Positions 16,850-25,640 of a stretch of 64,000 nt of DNA are shown piece after piece. Under the pieces are notes generated by a model. The model was given only the letters and a program-made list of their open reading frames with translations, was not told the DNA's origin and made no database searches. The position numbers were made by a program, and so were the translations under genes. This DNA is from Candidatus Streptomyces philanthi (GTDB lineage Bacteria; Actinomycetota; Actinomycetes; Streptomycetales; Streptomycetaceae), in the NCBI GenBank assembly GCA_018114805.1, contig CP073042.1:6865501-6929500 (forward strand), given 5' to 3'. Position 1 is the first letter of the stretch. Every line of letters starts with the position of its first letter.

Positions 16850-18022
16850 ATGGCCACCGAGGCCGACCTCGTCCTGCTCAAACCCGAACCGATCACCTGG
16901 CAGACCCGCTGGGTGCGCGACGCCGCGGTGTTCGACCTCGGTGACGAGAGCGAGGCGCTGCGCTTGGCCAAGGGCCTCGCTACCCGCCACGGCGTCGCCG
17001 CCGTCGCCACCTACGAGGAGCCCCTGGTGGTCATGGCCGCCCGGCTGGCACACGGGCTCGGAGCGCCGGGGGTGCCCGTCGCCGCGGCCGAACTGGCCTG
17101 CGACAAGCACCGGCAGCGTCGGCTGCTGACCGGGACCGGCGTCTCCCCGACCCGATCTCTGCTGGTCCACCGGGCCGACGAGGCGCGCCGCGCCGCACGA
17201 GAGATCTGCTTCCCGTTGATGGTCAAGCCCCGCAACCTCTCTGGCAGCGCCGGCGTGCGCCGGGTTGACGACCCCGCCGACCTCGGCGCCGCCTTCGACG
17301 CCGCCGTGCACGTCGACAAGCAGGGCATGACCAGTGACGGCATCCTGATCGAGGAGTTCTTGCACGGCTACGAGTTCGACGTGGACTGCCTGGCGGTGGA
17401 CGGTACGGCCGTCCCGGTCTCCTGGGCTCGGAAGATCTGGGCGTACGACCCCTACCCCATCGAGGCCGGCTTCGTCGTGGGCAACGGCGCCCTGGGCAGT
17501 GAGGTCATGACCGAGGGCTTCGACCTGGCCTGCCGGAGCGTGGTCGCCGCCGGCATGGACCGCACCGTCGCCCACGTCGAGGTCAAGATGACCCCGGACG
17601 GGCCGCGGATCATCGAGCTCAACGCCCGGCCCGGCGGCGACATCGCCTCCCGCGTCGTCGAACTCGGCCATGGCGTGCGACTGGGCGCGCTGCTGGCCGC
17701 CGCCGCCCTGGGGCGCCGCCCCGAACCGGAGTCCTTCGCCGACTGGGCGGCCGGCATCAGGTTTCTCTACCCGCGCACCACCCAGCGCTTCGCGGGCCTG
17801 GCGGAGCCGGGTGAACTGCGTGCCCGACCCTGGGCCCACGAGATCCGCGAGGAGGGCATCAGGCTCTACCCGGCGTTCCTGCGCTACGTCTGGCCATCCG
17901 AACTGGACCTGATGGCTCGCATCGCCGGCCTCCGACTGGGCGAGCGCTGGGGCGACTGGGGCAACGTCCCCTTCGACGCCTGGTCCGAGAATCACATCGC
18001 CGTGTACCAGAAGGCGGAGTGA
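16850..18022 (+). CDS. ATP-grasp carboxylate-amine ligase (5' end probably frameshifted)
   Basis: A 390-residue ATP-grasp enzyme. Visible are the K-P-R-N-L-S-G-S-A-G-V glycine-rich ATP loop near residue 125, the adenine-region E-E-F-L-H-G-Y-E-F-D-V-D, and the metal-binding I-I-E-L-N-A-R-P-G-G-D near 260. Members join a carboxylate to an amine through an acyl phosphate, often forming dipeptides. ATG 16850 is the first in-frame ATG, but the codons before it (from about 16790) read Q-T-L-L-I-I-G-S-G-Y-R-L-G-H, a typical first strand of the family with no start codon. Removing one C after the ATG at 16786 would restore M-Q-T-L-L-I-I-G. The true protein is therefore probably about 22 residues longer. 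It is the first gene of the second cluster unit. Confidence 0.85.
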   Translation: MATEADLVLLKPEPITWQTRWVRDAAVFDLGDESEALRLAKGLATRHGVAAVATYEEPLVVMAARLAHGLGAPGVPVAAAELACDKHRQRRLLTGTGVSPTRSLLVHRADEARRAAREICFPLMVKPRNLSGSAGVRRVDDPADLGAAFDAAVHVDKQGMTSDGILIEEFLHGYEFDVDCLAVDGTAVPVSWARKIWAYDPYPIEAGFVVGNGALGSEVMTEGFDLACRSVVAAGMDRTVAHVEVKMTPDGPRIIELNARPGGDIASRVVELGHGVRLGALLAAAALGRRPEPESFADWAAGIRFLYPRTTQRFAGLAEPGELRARPWAHEIREEGIRLYPAFLRYVWPSELDLMARIAGLRLGERWGDWGNVPFDAWSENHIAVYQKAE

Positions 18023-18083
18023 CGGTGGTGGCGCACGGCACGTCGGCACCGGCGCGCCCCCACCCCGCGGCGAGTTGGGCACG

Positions 18084-18945
18084 GTGACCACGGCACGGCC
18101 CCGGACCCCGCGCGCGGGGGCCACGTCGGGCCGGCCCGTCCCCGGGCCCGGGCAACAGACGCCGGCGCTGCGGCCCACCCCCGAAGTCGCGGCGGCCCGC
18201 TGCAACCCGGGACTGCCGCCGGCCGGCCCCAGGATCGGGCGCCCGCATCCGGTGTCGGCCCTGGTGGACCGCGTCAGTGACCTGTACGTGCCGCTCGGCT
18301 TCGACGTGGTGCGCCTGCCCCTACTGGAGCACGAGGAGGACAACTTCGACCTGCTCGGCTACCCACCGGACCACCCGACGCGCACCCGGCTCACGTTCTT
18401 CCCCGCCCCCGGCATCGTCCTGCGCAGCCACGCCTCGTCCGGCATCTTCGGCGTGCTGCGCCAGGCCGCTCCGGGGCCGGCCCGCGCGCTGCTGGTCGCC
18501 ACCTGCTTCCGCAACGAACTCGCCTCGCCGTACTCCACCCCTCAGTTCACCCAGATCGACGGCGTGATCGTCCAGCCGGACCTGGGCCTGCCCGATCTGG
18601 TGGGCCTGTTCGACACGTTCGTGGCGGGACTGTTCGGTCCGGAACACCCGCGCTGGCTCAGGCGCGGCCGACAGCCCTACAACGGCGCCCGGGTACGCCC
18701 TCGACATCGCCTGCCCGCGCTGCGCGGGCGGGTGCGACGAGTGCTCGGGGCGCGGGCGGGTGGAGATCGCCGCTGGCGGCGTGCTGCGGGACGAGGTCCT
18801 CACCGCCGGCGGTTACCGCGCCGGCCACCTGACGGGGTTGAGCTTCGGCTGCTCACTGGAGCGCCTGCTGCGCCTCCGGCACGGCATCGACGACATCCGG
18901 GAGTTGCTGGTCAACGACACGCGGGTGCTGGAGCAATTCGACTAG
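18084..18945 (+). pseudogene. PheS-like paralogue (phenylalanyl-tRNA synthetase alpha core), one frameshift
   Basis: A class II synthetase core related to PheS. The first frame runs from a GTG (18084; TTG 18075 possible) through H-P-V-S, P-L-L-E-H-E-E-D-N-F-D, H-P-T-R, V-L-R-S-H-A-S-S-G-I, C-F-R-N-E and QFTQIDGVIVQPDL, equivalents of PheS motifs 1 and 2. Near 18681 the frame breaks: dropping one A in TACAACG joins P-Y to T-A-P-G-Y-A-L-D-I-A-C-P-R-C. That frame then gives the zinc-like C-x-x-C...C-x-x-C segment and motif 3-like L-S-F-G-C-S-L-E-R, ending at 18945. The usual N-terminal tRNA-binding coiled coil (about 85 residues) is missing. With one base corrected the protein is about 287 residues, so a sequencing error is plausible. 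It is followed 24 bases later by the PheT-like gene. Confidence 0.8.
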
Positions 18946-18968
18946 CGACACGGAAGAGGTGAAAGACG

Positions 18969-20996
18969 ATGAGGTTCCCTCTGTCCTGGTTGGAGGACGC
19001 GTGCGGTTTTCGGCCGGACGCCGCGACGCTGCTGGCCTGGCTGCGCGAGGCCGGGGCCGACGCGCGATCCGGCGGGGCGGACGCCATCGAGGTCGACCTC
19101 GACTCCGGCCCCGCCCACCTGGCCTCGGTCGACGGGCTGGCCACCGAGCTGCGGAGCAGGGCGGGCCTGCCGCCCCGCCCCGCGCCCCGGCTCCCGGCCG
19201 GCCCCGTGCTCCGGATCGAGATCGCCGACGGACTCAGCGCACGGGTGGCGGCGGTCGCGCTGACCGCACCAGGCGGTATTCGCCTCCCCGCCCCGCACAT
19301 CAGGCGGTTGGTCGACGCGGGTATCGAGGTCACCGGCACGATCGTCGACCTGCTCCGCTACGTTGAGGTGGAGACCGGGCAACCCGTTGCCGTCGTCGAC
19401 GCTCGCCTGGTGTCCGCCGGCGCCCTGCGGCTGCGCCCCGCCACCCCGAGCGAGGTGGCGGCGGCCGGCCGCACCCCGCACGGCGCCCCCCGCCTCCCCG
19501 CCGGCTCCCCGCTGCTGGCCAGCGGGGACCGCCCGCTGGCCCTGCCCTGCCGGCGCGAGCAACCCGCCCCCGTACCGCTGCATGGTCGCGAGGTCCTGTT
19601 GTTCGCCTGGTGGCTGGCACCGCGAACGATGCGGACGGCCGGCGCGGCGTACGGCCCGGAGGCGGCCGACGGTGACATCACGACCAGGCTCACGCGCGGC
19701 CTCCATCCCGCGGCCTGCGACCTCTCCGTCGCCAGGGCGGCCGAACTGGCGACCCGCGGCGCCCCGGGCGCGGTGACGGCGGTAGGTGCCGGGGGACGAG
19801 CGGAGCCCGTGCCGCGCACGTGGCTGGTGCACACCGACGAGCTGCGGCACGCGGTCGACCCGAGCCTGAGCGCCGGGCGCATCGCGGACCTGCTGCGGAC
19901 GGTAGGCGTGCGCGTGGACGCGGGGCCCAACGGCGCCCTGCGGCTGACCGCGCCGCCGTCGCGGCCCGATCTGGACCGGGTCGCCATGGTGGCCGCGGAG
20001 ATCGCCAGGGTGCACGGGCACCATGCCGTACCGGCCCGGATGCCACCGCCCGTCCGCCCTCCGGCGCCCGCGGTCGACAGGGCCCTACGCCGCACGGTCC
20101 GGGACGCCGCCGTACGCGCCGGGCTGTACGAGGTCATCACGCCGGTGCTGACCCAGGCGCCGCGGGCGGCCGCCTCGCCCGCCCGGGAGGCCGGGGCCGC
20201 CGCGCCGGCCATCGAGTTCAGGGGCCGCGCCGGGATGCGCAACCTGCTGTTGCGCGACTCGCTGCTGCCGGGCGTACTGAAGGTCGCCGCGCGGTCGCTC
20301 CGGCACACCGGTGCCGCCCACCACTTCGAGATCGGCGCGGTCCCGGTGTCCGCCCGTCCCGGAGCGGAGCGTTGGCGGTTCACCGCGGTGCTCGGCGGTC
20401 CTCTCGCCCCGTCCTCGCTCAACGACCCCGCCCCTCGATCGGCCGCCTTCGCTGACCTCCTAGCCCTCCTGCACGTGCTGCGCAGCGCGATCGAGCGGGG
20501 CGAACCCGAGCTGGCCCCGGCCAGACATCCCGCATTCGACGCCTCGGCCTCCTTCGCCGTCAGGCTGGGCGGCCGCGAGGTGGGTTGGGCGGGCCGGATA
20601 GCGGCGAAGCCGGCCGAGTTCTCCGAGGCGACGGGCGCCGTGCTGTTCGGCACCGACCTGGACCTGGGCGTGCTGCGCGAGTTGCCCCTGAGCCGGAGAG
20701 TGGTGCGACTGCCCGAGCAGCTGCCGCTGCCCGCCTTCAACGTCACCGTAGTCGCCCCCGAGGAAACGTCGGCGGCTGACGTGCTCGGCCTCGTGGCGGA
20801 GGCAGGCGGCACCACACAGCGGCTGGTGCGCGTGAAGGACCTCGGCCAAGGCGAGCGGATCGGTAGCGGACTGCTTTCCCTGACCGTCCGCGCGGAGTTC
20901 CGCTGGGACGGCGGGGGTGGGCTACGCGCCGAGCGCCGGAGGCGGCGCGAGATGGTGCTGAGCGCCGTGCGCGCCCGGGGTTGGGAAGGCTCATGA
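18969..20996 (+). CDS. PheT-like paralogue (PheRS beta subunit) lacking the EMAP/OB domain
   Basis: A 675-residue protein against about 800 for bacterial PheT. It starts RFPLSWLEDACGF like PheT, but about 80 residues holding the EMAP/OB tRNA-binding domain are absent: the text jumps to A-I-E-V-D-L-D-S-G-P, the place of the P-N-R-P-D segment. The B3/B4 domain is recognisable (LVDAGIEVTGTIVDLLRYVE, E-T-G-Q-P-V-A-V-V-D). The B5-like domain (about 290-370) has P-S-R-P-D-L but lacks the D-L-I-E-E acidic cluster. The catalytic-like core (L-L-R-D-S-L-L-P-G-V-L; F-E-I-G) and a degenerate ferredoxin-fold C-terminus complete it. The intact length and clean frame argue for function. Together with the PheS-like partner it may form a cut-down amino-acid-activating enzyme; resistance against a PheRS inhibitor is the alternative. 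Confidence 0.85.
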   Translation: MRFPLSWLEDACGFRPDAATLLAWLREAGADARSGGADAIEVDLDSGPAHLASVDGLATELRSRAGLPPRPAPRLPAGPVLRIEIADGLSARVAAVALTAPGGIRLPAPHIRRLVDAGIEVTGTIVDLLRYVEVETGQPVAVVDARLVSAGALRLRPATPSEVAAAGRTPHGAPRLPAGSPLLASGDRPLALPCRREQPAPVPLHGREVLLFAWWLAPRTMRTAGAAYGPEAADGDITTRLTRGLHPAACDLSVARAAELATRGAPGAVTAVGAGGRAEPVPRTWLVHTDELRHAVDPSLSAGRIADLLRTVGVRVDAGPNGALRLTAPPSRPDLDRVAMVAAEIARVHGHHAVPARMPPPVRPPAPAVDRALRRTVRDAAVRAGLYEVITPVLTQAPRAAASPAREAGAAAPAIEFRGRAGMRNLLLRDSLLPGVLKVAARSLRHTGAAHHFEIGAVPVSARPGAERWRFTAVLGGPLAPSSLNDPAPRSAAFADLLALLHVLRSAIERGEPELAPARHPAFDASASFAVRLGGREVGWAGRIAAKPAEFSEATGAVLFGTDLDLGVLRELPLSRRVVRLPEQLPLPAFNVTVVAPEETSAADVLGLVAEAGGTTQRLVRVKDLGQGERIGSGLLSLTVRAEFRWDGGGGLRAERRRRREMVLSAVRARGWEGS

Positions 20997-21691
20997 GGGA
21001 CCGGGCCACCGAGCGGCGCGTCGAGGCCCTCCGCCCAGCAGCCGAGCGGTTCACCGCCTGGCTGGAGAGCGACCGGTTCACCTGCCTGGGGGCCCTGGCG
21101 GCGCTGCACCGCGACGAACTGGTCGTCCGTGGTTACGGGCGACTCACCGGCGAGGCCGAGGTCGGCGCTCTGCACGCCGACCTGACCGCCTTCGTGCAAC
21201 ACCGCCTCGCGCTCGGCACGGACCCCGGCTTCCATTCCTTCGCCGCGCTCTTCACCGGCGCCACCGTGCGGGACGAGGTCGAGTTCGAGCGTGTCCTGTG
21301 GGGCCTCCTGCAGGCACTGCACGAGCGCGACCCCACCCGGCACGCGTACGCGCCGGACGTTTCCAGCGACCCGGGCAGCCCGTCCTTCGGCTACAGCGTC
21401 GCGGGCCATCCCTTCTTCGTGGTCGCACTGCACCCCGGCGCCTCCCGGATCTCGCGCCGGTCCCCGATTCCGACCGTGGTGTTCAACTCGCACCGGCAGT
21501 TCGCCAGGTTGAAGAGGTCGGGCGTCTACCAGGGCCTACGGACCCGCATCAGGGTCCGCGAGGTCAGGCTCCAGGGCTCGGTGAACCCCATGCTGGCCGA
21601 GCACGGTGAGCGGTCGGAGGCGCCCCAGTACTTCGGCAGACTCCAGAGCCCACGCTGGCCGTGTCCCTTCCGCCCGCACGGGGAGGACTGA
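20993..21691 (+). CDS. YqcI/YcgG (GntA-like) heme-dependent N-hydroxylase family protein
   Basis: A 232-residue member of the YqcI/YcgG family, also called FPC/CPF-motif proteins. The diagnostic elements are present: S-F-G-Y, GHPFFVVALHPGASRISRR, V-V-F-N-S-H-R-Q-F, G-S-V-N-P-M-L, S-E-A-P-Q-Y-F-G-R and the terminal W-P-C-P-F. The characterised member GntA of guanitoxin biosynthesis is a heme-dependent N-hydroxylase acting on a guanidine. By analogy this protein may N-hydroxylate an amine or guanidine in the pathway. ATG 20993 overlaps the PheT-like stop by four bases, so the two are co-translated; this physical link is the main reason to suspect that they act on the same molecule. No lesion is seen. 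Confidence 0.82.
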   Translation: MRDRATERRVEALRPAAERFTAWLESDRFTCLGALAALHRDELVVRGYGRLTGEAEVGALHADLTAFVQHRLALGTDPGFHSFAALFTGATVRDEVEFERVLWGLLQALHERDPTRHAYAPDVSSDPGSPSFGYSVAGHPFFVVALHPGASRISRRSPIPTVVFNSHRQFARLKRSGVYQGLRTRIRVREVRLQGSVNPMLAEHGERSEAPQYFGRLQSPRWPCPFRPHGED

Positions 21692-21838
21692 CGTCCGGCT
21701 CCCTTGCCCGACCCCGTTCATCCGCCACCACCGAGCCCCCGACCGCTCCACCCGCAGGAGACCAGAGGGGACCGCCCGGCCCCCAGCGTCGGGGCCGGGA
21801 TCCACCCGAGACGACGACCACCGAGGAGCCCCGACGTC

Positions 21839-22135
21839 ATGGACCACTTCCAGCAGGGCGCGCTCCAGCGCCTCAGCGATCGCGAGCGGGAGGTCCTGGT
21901 GTACCTCGCGGCGGGCCACACCTACGCGGCCATTGCCCACTGCATGGAGGTGAGTCCGCACACCGTGGACACCTACCTGCGCCGCATCCGGGGCAAGACG
22001 GGCGCGCGGAACCGCATGCACCTGCTGCTGCTCGCCATGGGGCTGACGGCGCCGAGGGGCACGCGCCTGCCCCCAGTCCCGGCCCCACCGGCCCCCGCCC
22101 CCCCCCGTACCGGCCTCGCCGTGGAAGCGTCGTAA
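21839..22135 (+). CDS. Small LuxR-type DNA-binding regulator
   Basis: A 98-residue protein that is almost only a LuxR/FixJ C-terminal helix-turn-helix: L-S-D-R-E-R-E-V-L-V-Y-L-A-A-G, then Y-A-A-I-A and VSPHTVDTYLRRIRGKTGARN. There is no receiver or sensor domain, so it may be constitutively active or a partner of another regulator. The frame is open upstream to 21704, but ATG 21839 follows a GAGGAG site and begins just before the conserved domain. It is the last gene on the right side of the cluster and may regulate it. The proline-rich tail is not conserved-looking. Confidence 0.72.
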   Translation: MDHFQQGALQRLSDREREVLVYLAAGHTYAAIAHCMEVSPHTVDTYLRRIRGKTGARNRMHLLLLAMGLTAPRGTRLPPVPAPPAPAPPRTGLAVEAS

Positions 22136-22596
22136 CCACGTCCACGCCGCCTGTCCCTCGTCCGGGGGTTGTTCACGTCCCGACCGCAAGGCGAACCCTG
22201 GCGCCTGCCCGCGCGGCCGGGTACCTGGCCACGTGCGAGGTGCTCCGACGCGTGCTCCACGACGCGCGCTCCACCGGGGCACCAGGGGGCAGGGTGGCCG
22301 CGACGAGTAGGCCGAGGAACCGGCGCCGCACTCACCCGGACACAGAAGCGCCCGCGCCCCGCGTACCGCCCCGCCGGGTCGCGGCACACTCGCCCGCCCA
22401 GGAGTGACGTGATGAGCGAGATCCGACCCGCGCCCCGACCGTCCGCACGGCGCCCGCGCCGGAACCACTGGCTCGGCGGGAAGGGCCACTGCGGCCGGGC
22501 GCCGGGCGGACGGCCGGCCGGCGCGCGGGGTCGCGTGCCGGCCACGCTCGCGGGTCGCCTTTCCGGCCGGGTGGGAACGCAGTGCGTGCGCGGTGT
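22136..22596. other. 461 bases without a convincing gene
   Basis: This lies between the LuxR-type gene and the broken dehydrogenase. A GGAG site and ATG at 22412 open a 69-codon Arg/Gly-rich frame that runs to 22621 into the dehydrogenase 3' end; it resembles nothing I know and has the look of high-GC noise. No terminator hairpin or tRNA is obvious. Confidence 0.5.
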
Positions 22597-24029
22597 TCAC
22601 TCCAAGGCGGACGGCGGGTAGATCCGGTCAAGGCAGACGCGGTACGCGTTCTCCGTAGGGGTGATGCCCAGGCGCTCGGCCTCCGCGAGGTTGTGTCGTG
22701 TCCTAGCCGGCACGGTGTGCTCAATCCTCTCGCGTAGCCCGTCGTAGCCTGGCGTGCCCCGTGCAGGTACTCCTCGGCGCCGCACATGACCCCGGCGTTG
22801 TTGTGCCACCACTCAGTCTGGAAGAGAATGCCGCGCTCAGCCAGCAGGCGGGCCAGGCGGATCTCCTCGCGCTGGTCGGTGGCGGCCAGTTGGTTGTTGG
22901 CCGGGCCGAAGACGTAGGGGAAGCGAAGCCGCGCGATGACTTCCTCACTCAGGATGCCTCCGACGGCGCAGGGGCAGAGCACGTCGGCTTCCAGGTCCAA
23001 GACTCGCGCGGCCGGTATGGCCTGGACGGTGCCGTGCGCCGCCCCGCTTCCACCGTTCCGCCCGCCCGCGTGCGCGGCCAGGAACCGCCCGACCCTGTCC
23101 TCGTCGATGTCGGCGACGTAGAGGGACGCTCCCGCGTCGAGCAGGTGCTCGGCCATGTGCCAGCCGACCGCGCCCAGGCCCATCACGGCCACGCTCTTGC
23201 CGGTGAGCGAGGCGCGGCCCTCACGGAAGCGCACCGCCTCCCGCAGCGCGAGGAAGGTGCCGTAGGCGGTGGGCCGGCCGGTCTCGCCCAGGGGAGAGCC
23301 GGGGCCGCTGGTGAACGAGGTCGAGAAGCGGGCGTTGACCACGTCCGACAGTCCGGTCGGGAAGTTCATGTCCGGCCCGGTCATGGTCCGGCATCGGTCG
23401 AGCGCGTAGGCGAGGAACCCGACGGCCGCCAGATCAGCCAGGTCCAGCGGGGCCATCTGCACGGTGGTCTTGCAGCCACCGAAGTCGATTCCGGCGGCGA
23501 CGTTCTTGAAGCTCATGGCGCGCCTGAGGTTCAACACCCGTCCACGATGACGTCCAGTTCGTGCTCGGTGGGCGCGTGGCGGCGGATGCCGCCAGCCATG
23601 GTCGCATGCCGCCGGTTCGTCACCCCCTGGCGCCTGCTGTGCTGGTGGCACAGGAAGCGGATGTCCTTGCCGGCGTGGAAGTACGCCTCGATCCCGACGT
23701 GCCGGCCCACCCTCATCCGGTCCAGCACGGTCGACAGGTAGCCAGACAGGCCGTGCTCGGCGAACAACCGCTCCACCTGGTGGGTGGTTGAGGTAGGTCC
23801 CGTCCGCGGTGAGCAACGTCTCGGCGTCGAACTCCGCCCGGTAGCGCGCGAAATCCAGGTCCGGCTCCCACTCCCGGGCAGCGAACAACCGGTGCCGGTC
23901 GGTGCGCCAGTCGTACTGCACCGTGAGGCTCGTCAGTCCGGCGGCGGCCAGTGGGGTGAACAGGCTGTCGTCCACGCGGTGCCCCCTTGTCAGCCAGGCT
24001 CGGTGCCCTGCTCGCGGATCACTCTCCAT
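22597..24029 (-). pseudogene. Glu/Leu/Phe/Val-type amino-acid dehydrogenase, three frameshifts
   Basis: A broken ELFV dehydrogenase. The N-terminal part from ATG 24029 includes L-T-S-L-T-V-Q-Y-D-W and D-G-T-Y-L-N-H. The frame shifts near 23780, again near 23535, and again near 22760. The pieces give, in order, Q-V-E-R-L-F-A-E-H-G; GIDFGGCKTTVQMAPLD with the family glycine/lysine loop; T-G-P-D-M-N; the NAD fold KSVAVMGLGAVGWHMAEHL; and the C-terminal A-E-A-E-R-L-G-I-T-P-T-E-N-A-Y. Members deaminate branched or aromatic amino acids with NAD. The neighbouring divergent regulator is even more damaged, so this pair looks truly dead. An earlier role supplying a 2-oxo acid or amino acid is only a guess. 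Confidence 0.8.
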
Positions 24030-24086
24030 GGTGAGGCACCGCCGGCCGGCTTGTCCCGCGACAGACAGCTCGACTAGGTTCGGCAA

Positions 24087-25278
24087 GTGTCGCAACCCAA
24101 CGGCATTCGAGGTGGCCCAACTGGGCCGCTTGCAGGCGCTCGTGGATGACCTGGCGAGGGCCATCGGGCGCTCGGTCGAGGTGGACAACCCGCAACTCGA
24201 GCTGCTGTGCGCCAGCGCGCAGACCGGTCCCATCGACCAGGTCCGCATCGACGCCATCATCGACCGTGCCCCGCCCCCGGGGCCCGTCCCGTGGATGCTG
24301 GATCGGAACATCGCCGCCTCGTCGCGGCCGGTGCGGCTGCCCGCCTACCCCGGCTTCGGGATGCTGCCGCGCATCTGTTTCCCAATCCGGTGGTACGGGC
24401 AACTCCTGCGCTATCTCTGGCTGTTCGACGAGCCGCCCGCCCCACCCCGGCGCCACGGCCCGGGCATACCGGGTCGCTGCCGACCTCGCTGACCTGATGT
24501 GGGCTGACGACACAGCGCTGCGGGCCCGCGCCGAATCGATAGCCACCCTGCTGGCCGCCGTGACGCGCGAAGAGACGGCGGCGGACGCCGTTCGCGAGGC
24601 GATCGGGCTCGGGCGTCTGCCGGGCGCCGGGACGTTCACCTTGCACGCCCGTCCAGGCCGTTACCCCGCGACCGGATGCCGCGATGGACCGGGCGCGGCC
24701 GAGGGACCCGCTGCCGGATCTCGCACGTCGGCCGTTCCTAGCCGGGTTGACTGGAAAGACGCTGTTGACGCTCTCCCGGAACCGCACCGCAGGGGACGCC
24801 GAGGTCGTCAGGGCGTCGCTGTGCCGCGCCTACCGCCGGGTACGGGACGGCGATGGGGACCACTAGCGCCGACGCGGCCGAGGACCTGCCCGAGGCCGCG
24901 CCCAGGGCCCGCTTCACCGCCTAGGTCGCCGCGCTGCGCGGTGACCTAGGCGCACCGCTGCGTTGGCGGGAACTGGGCCCCTGGCGCCTGCTGTACGGCC
25001 TGACGCTGACCTCCGCAGCCGTGCGCGAGATCAGCGAGGACGCGTATGCGCTGCTCCGCGACGGCGGCCCGGAGCACTGGCGGACCGTGCTCGCCTACCT
25101 GGACGCCGGCCGCAGTGCCCCGGTGGCGTGCGCCCACCTTGCCATCCACCGCGCCACGCTGTACTACCGGCTCAACCGGGTGAGGCAACTCATCGGTTCC
25201 CCGGCGCTCGACGATGGCTGGCGCGCGGTGGCGCTCACCCTGCACGCGTGCCTGGCGCGTACGGCCGACACGACGTGA
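24087..25278 (+). pseudogene. PucR/CdaR-family transcriptional regulator, heavily decayed
   Basis: The remains of a PucR-type regulator divergent from the dehydrogenase. From GTG 24087 the frame breaks after M-S-Q-P-N-G-I-R. It resumes at 24112 with V-A-Q-L-G-R-L-Q-A-L-V-D-D-L-A, then shifts near 24455 to R-V-A-A-D-L-A-D-L-M-W, near 24665 to A-R-R-P-F-L-A-G-L, and again near 24860. An in-frame TAG occurs at about 24922. The C-terminal helix-turn-helix (LLAYLDAGRSAP-type region at 25085-25130; A-I-H-R-A-T-L-Y-Y-R-L-N-R-V) is intact to 25278. Five or more lesions make real decay much more likely than sequencing error. Confidence 0.75.
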
Positions 25279-25437
25279 CGGCGCGCTCCGGCACGTCATC
25301 CCCCCTCGGCAGCCCGCCCCGCCTGCGGGCGCCGCTACTCCGGCTCCGGAAGCGTGGCCGCGCGCCACCGACTCGATGACCACTGCGCGTCGTGACCAGG
25401 TATCCAGGCGCCCAGAGCGCCGGCGGGCCACCACATC

Positions 25438-25588
25438 GGAACATCTCCGCTCGCGTGGAGCGGACGGGTGGCGTGTACGGTGTGCTGGCCCATGCTGCGG
25501 AACACCCGCGCTCGCCCGGAGCGGACAGCTTTCGAGCCGGCCGCCCCGAGTCCGTTGGACGGAACACCTCCCGTGCGCGAAGTAGGGT
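25438..25588. CRISPR. Degenerate three-repeat CRISPR remnant, type I-E-like
   Basis: Three 28-base units begin GGAACA at 25438, 25499 and 25561, a period of 61 and 62 bases with 33- and 34-base unrelated stretches between them. Unit 1 and unit 2 agree at 23 of 28 positions (GGAACA, then CGCTCG, then GGAGCGGAC); unit 3 keeps the GGAACACCTCC end and then drifts. Read on the minus strand, the units resemble the Streptomyces type I-E repeat ending GGTGTTCC. The spacing is that of a I-E array. No cas gene is in the window. The surrounding 25279-25640 interval holds no gene. Confidence 0.55.
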
Positions 25589-25640
25589 TGCTGCTTGAGA
25601 GGCGTACACGCTTTCCCCGGGCGTGACCTTAGAAGCCATC

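Noticed and set aside
16786..16850. ATG 16786 as a real start of a separate frame
   Set aside because: The frame from this ATG gives no recognisable protein; it makes sense only with a one-base correction into the ATP-grasp frame.
18026..18083. GTG codons at 18026 and 18029 as the PheS-like start
   Set aside because: They are not in the frame of the recognisable catalytic core; TTG 18075 or GTG 18084 are in frame.
22412..22621. Small protein starting at ATG 22412
   Set aside because: It runs into the dehydrogenase 3' end and resembles no family; the GGAG site alone is weak evidence.
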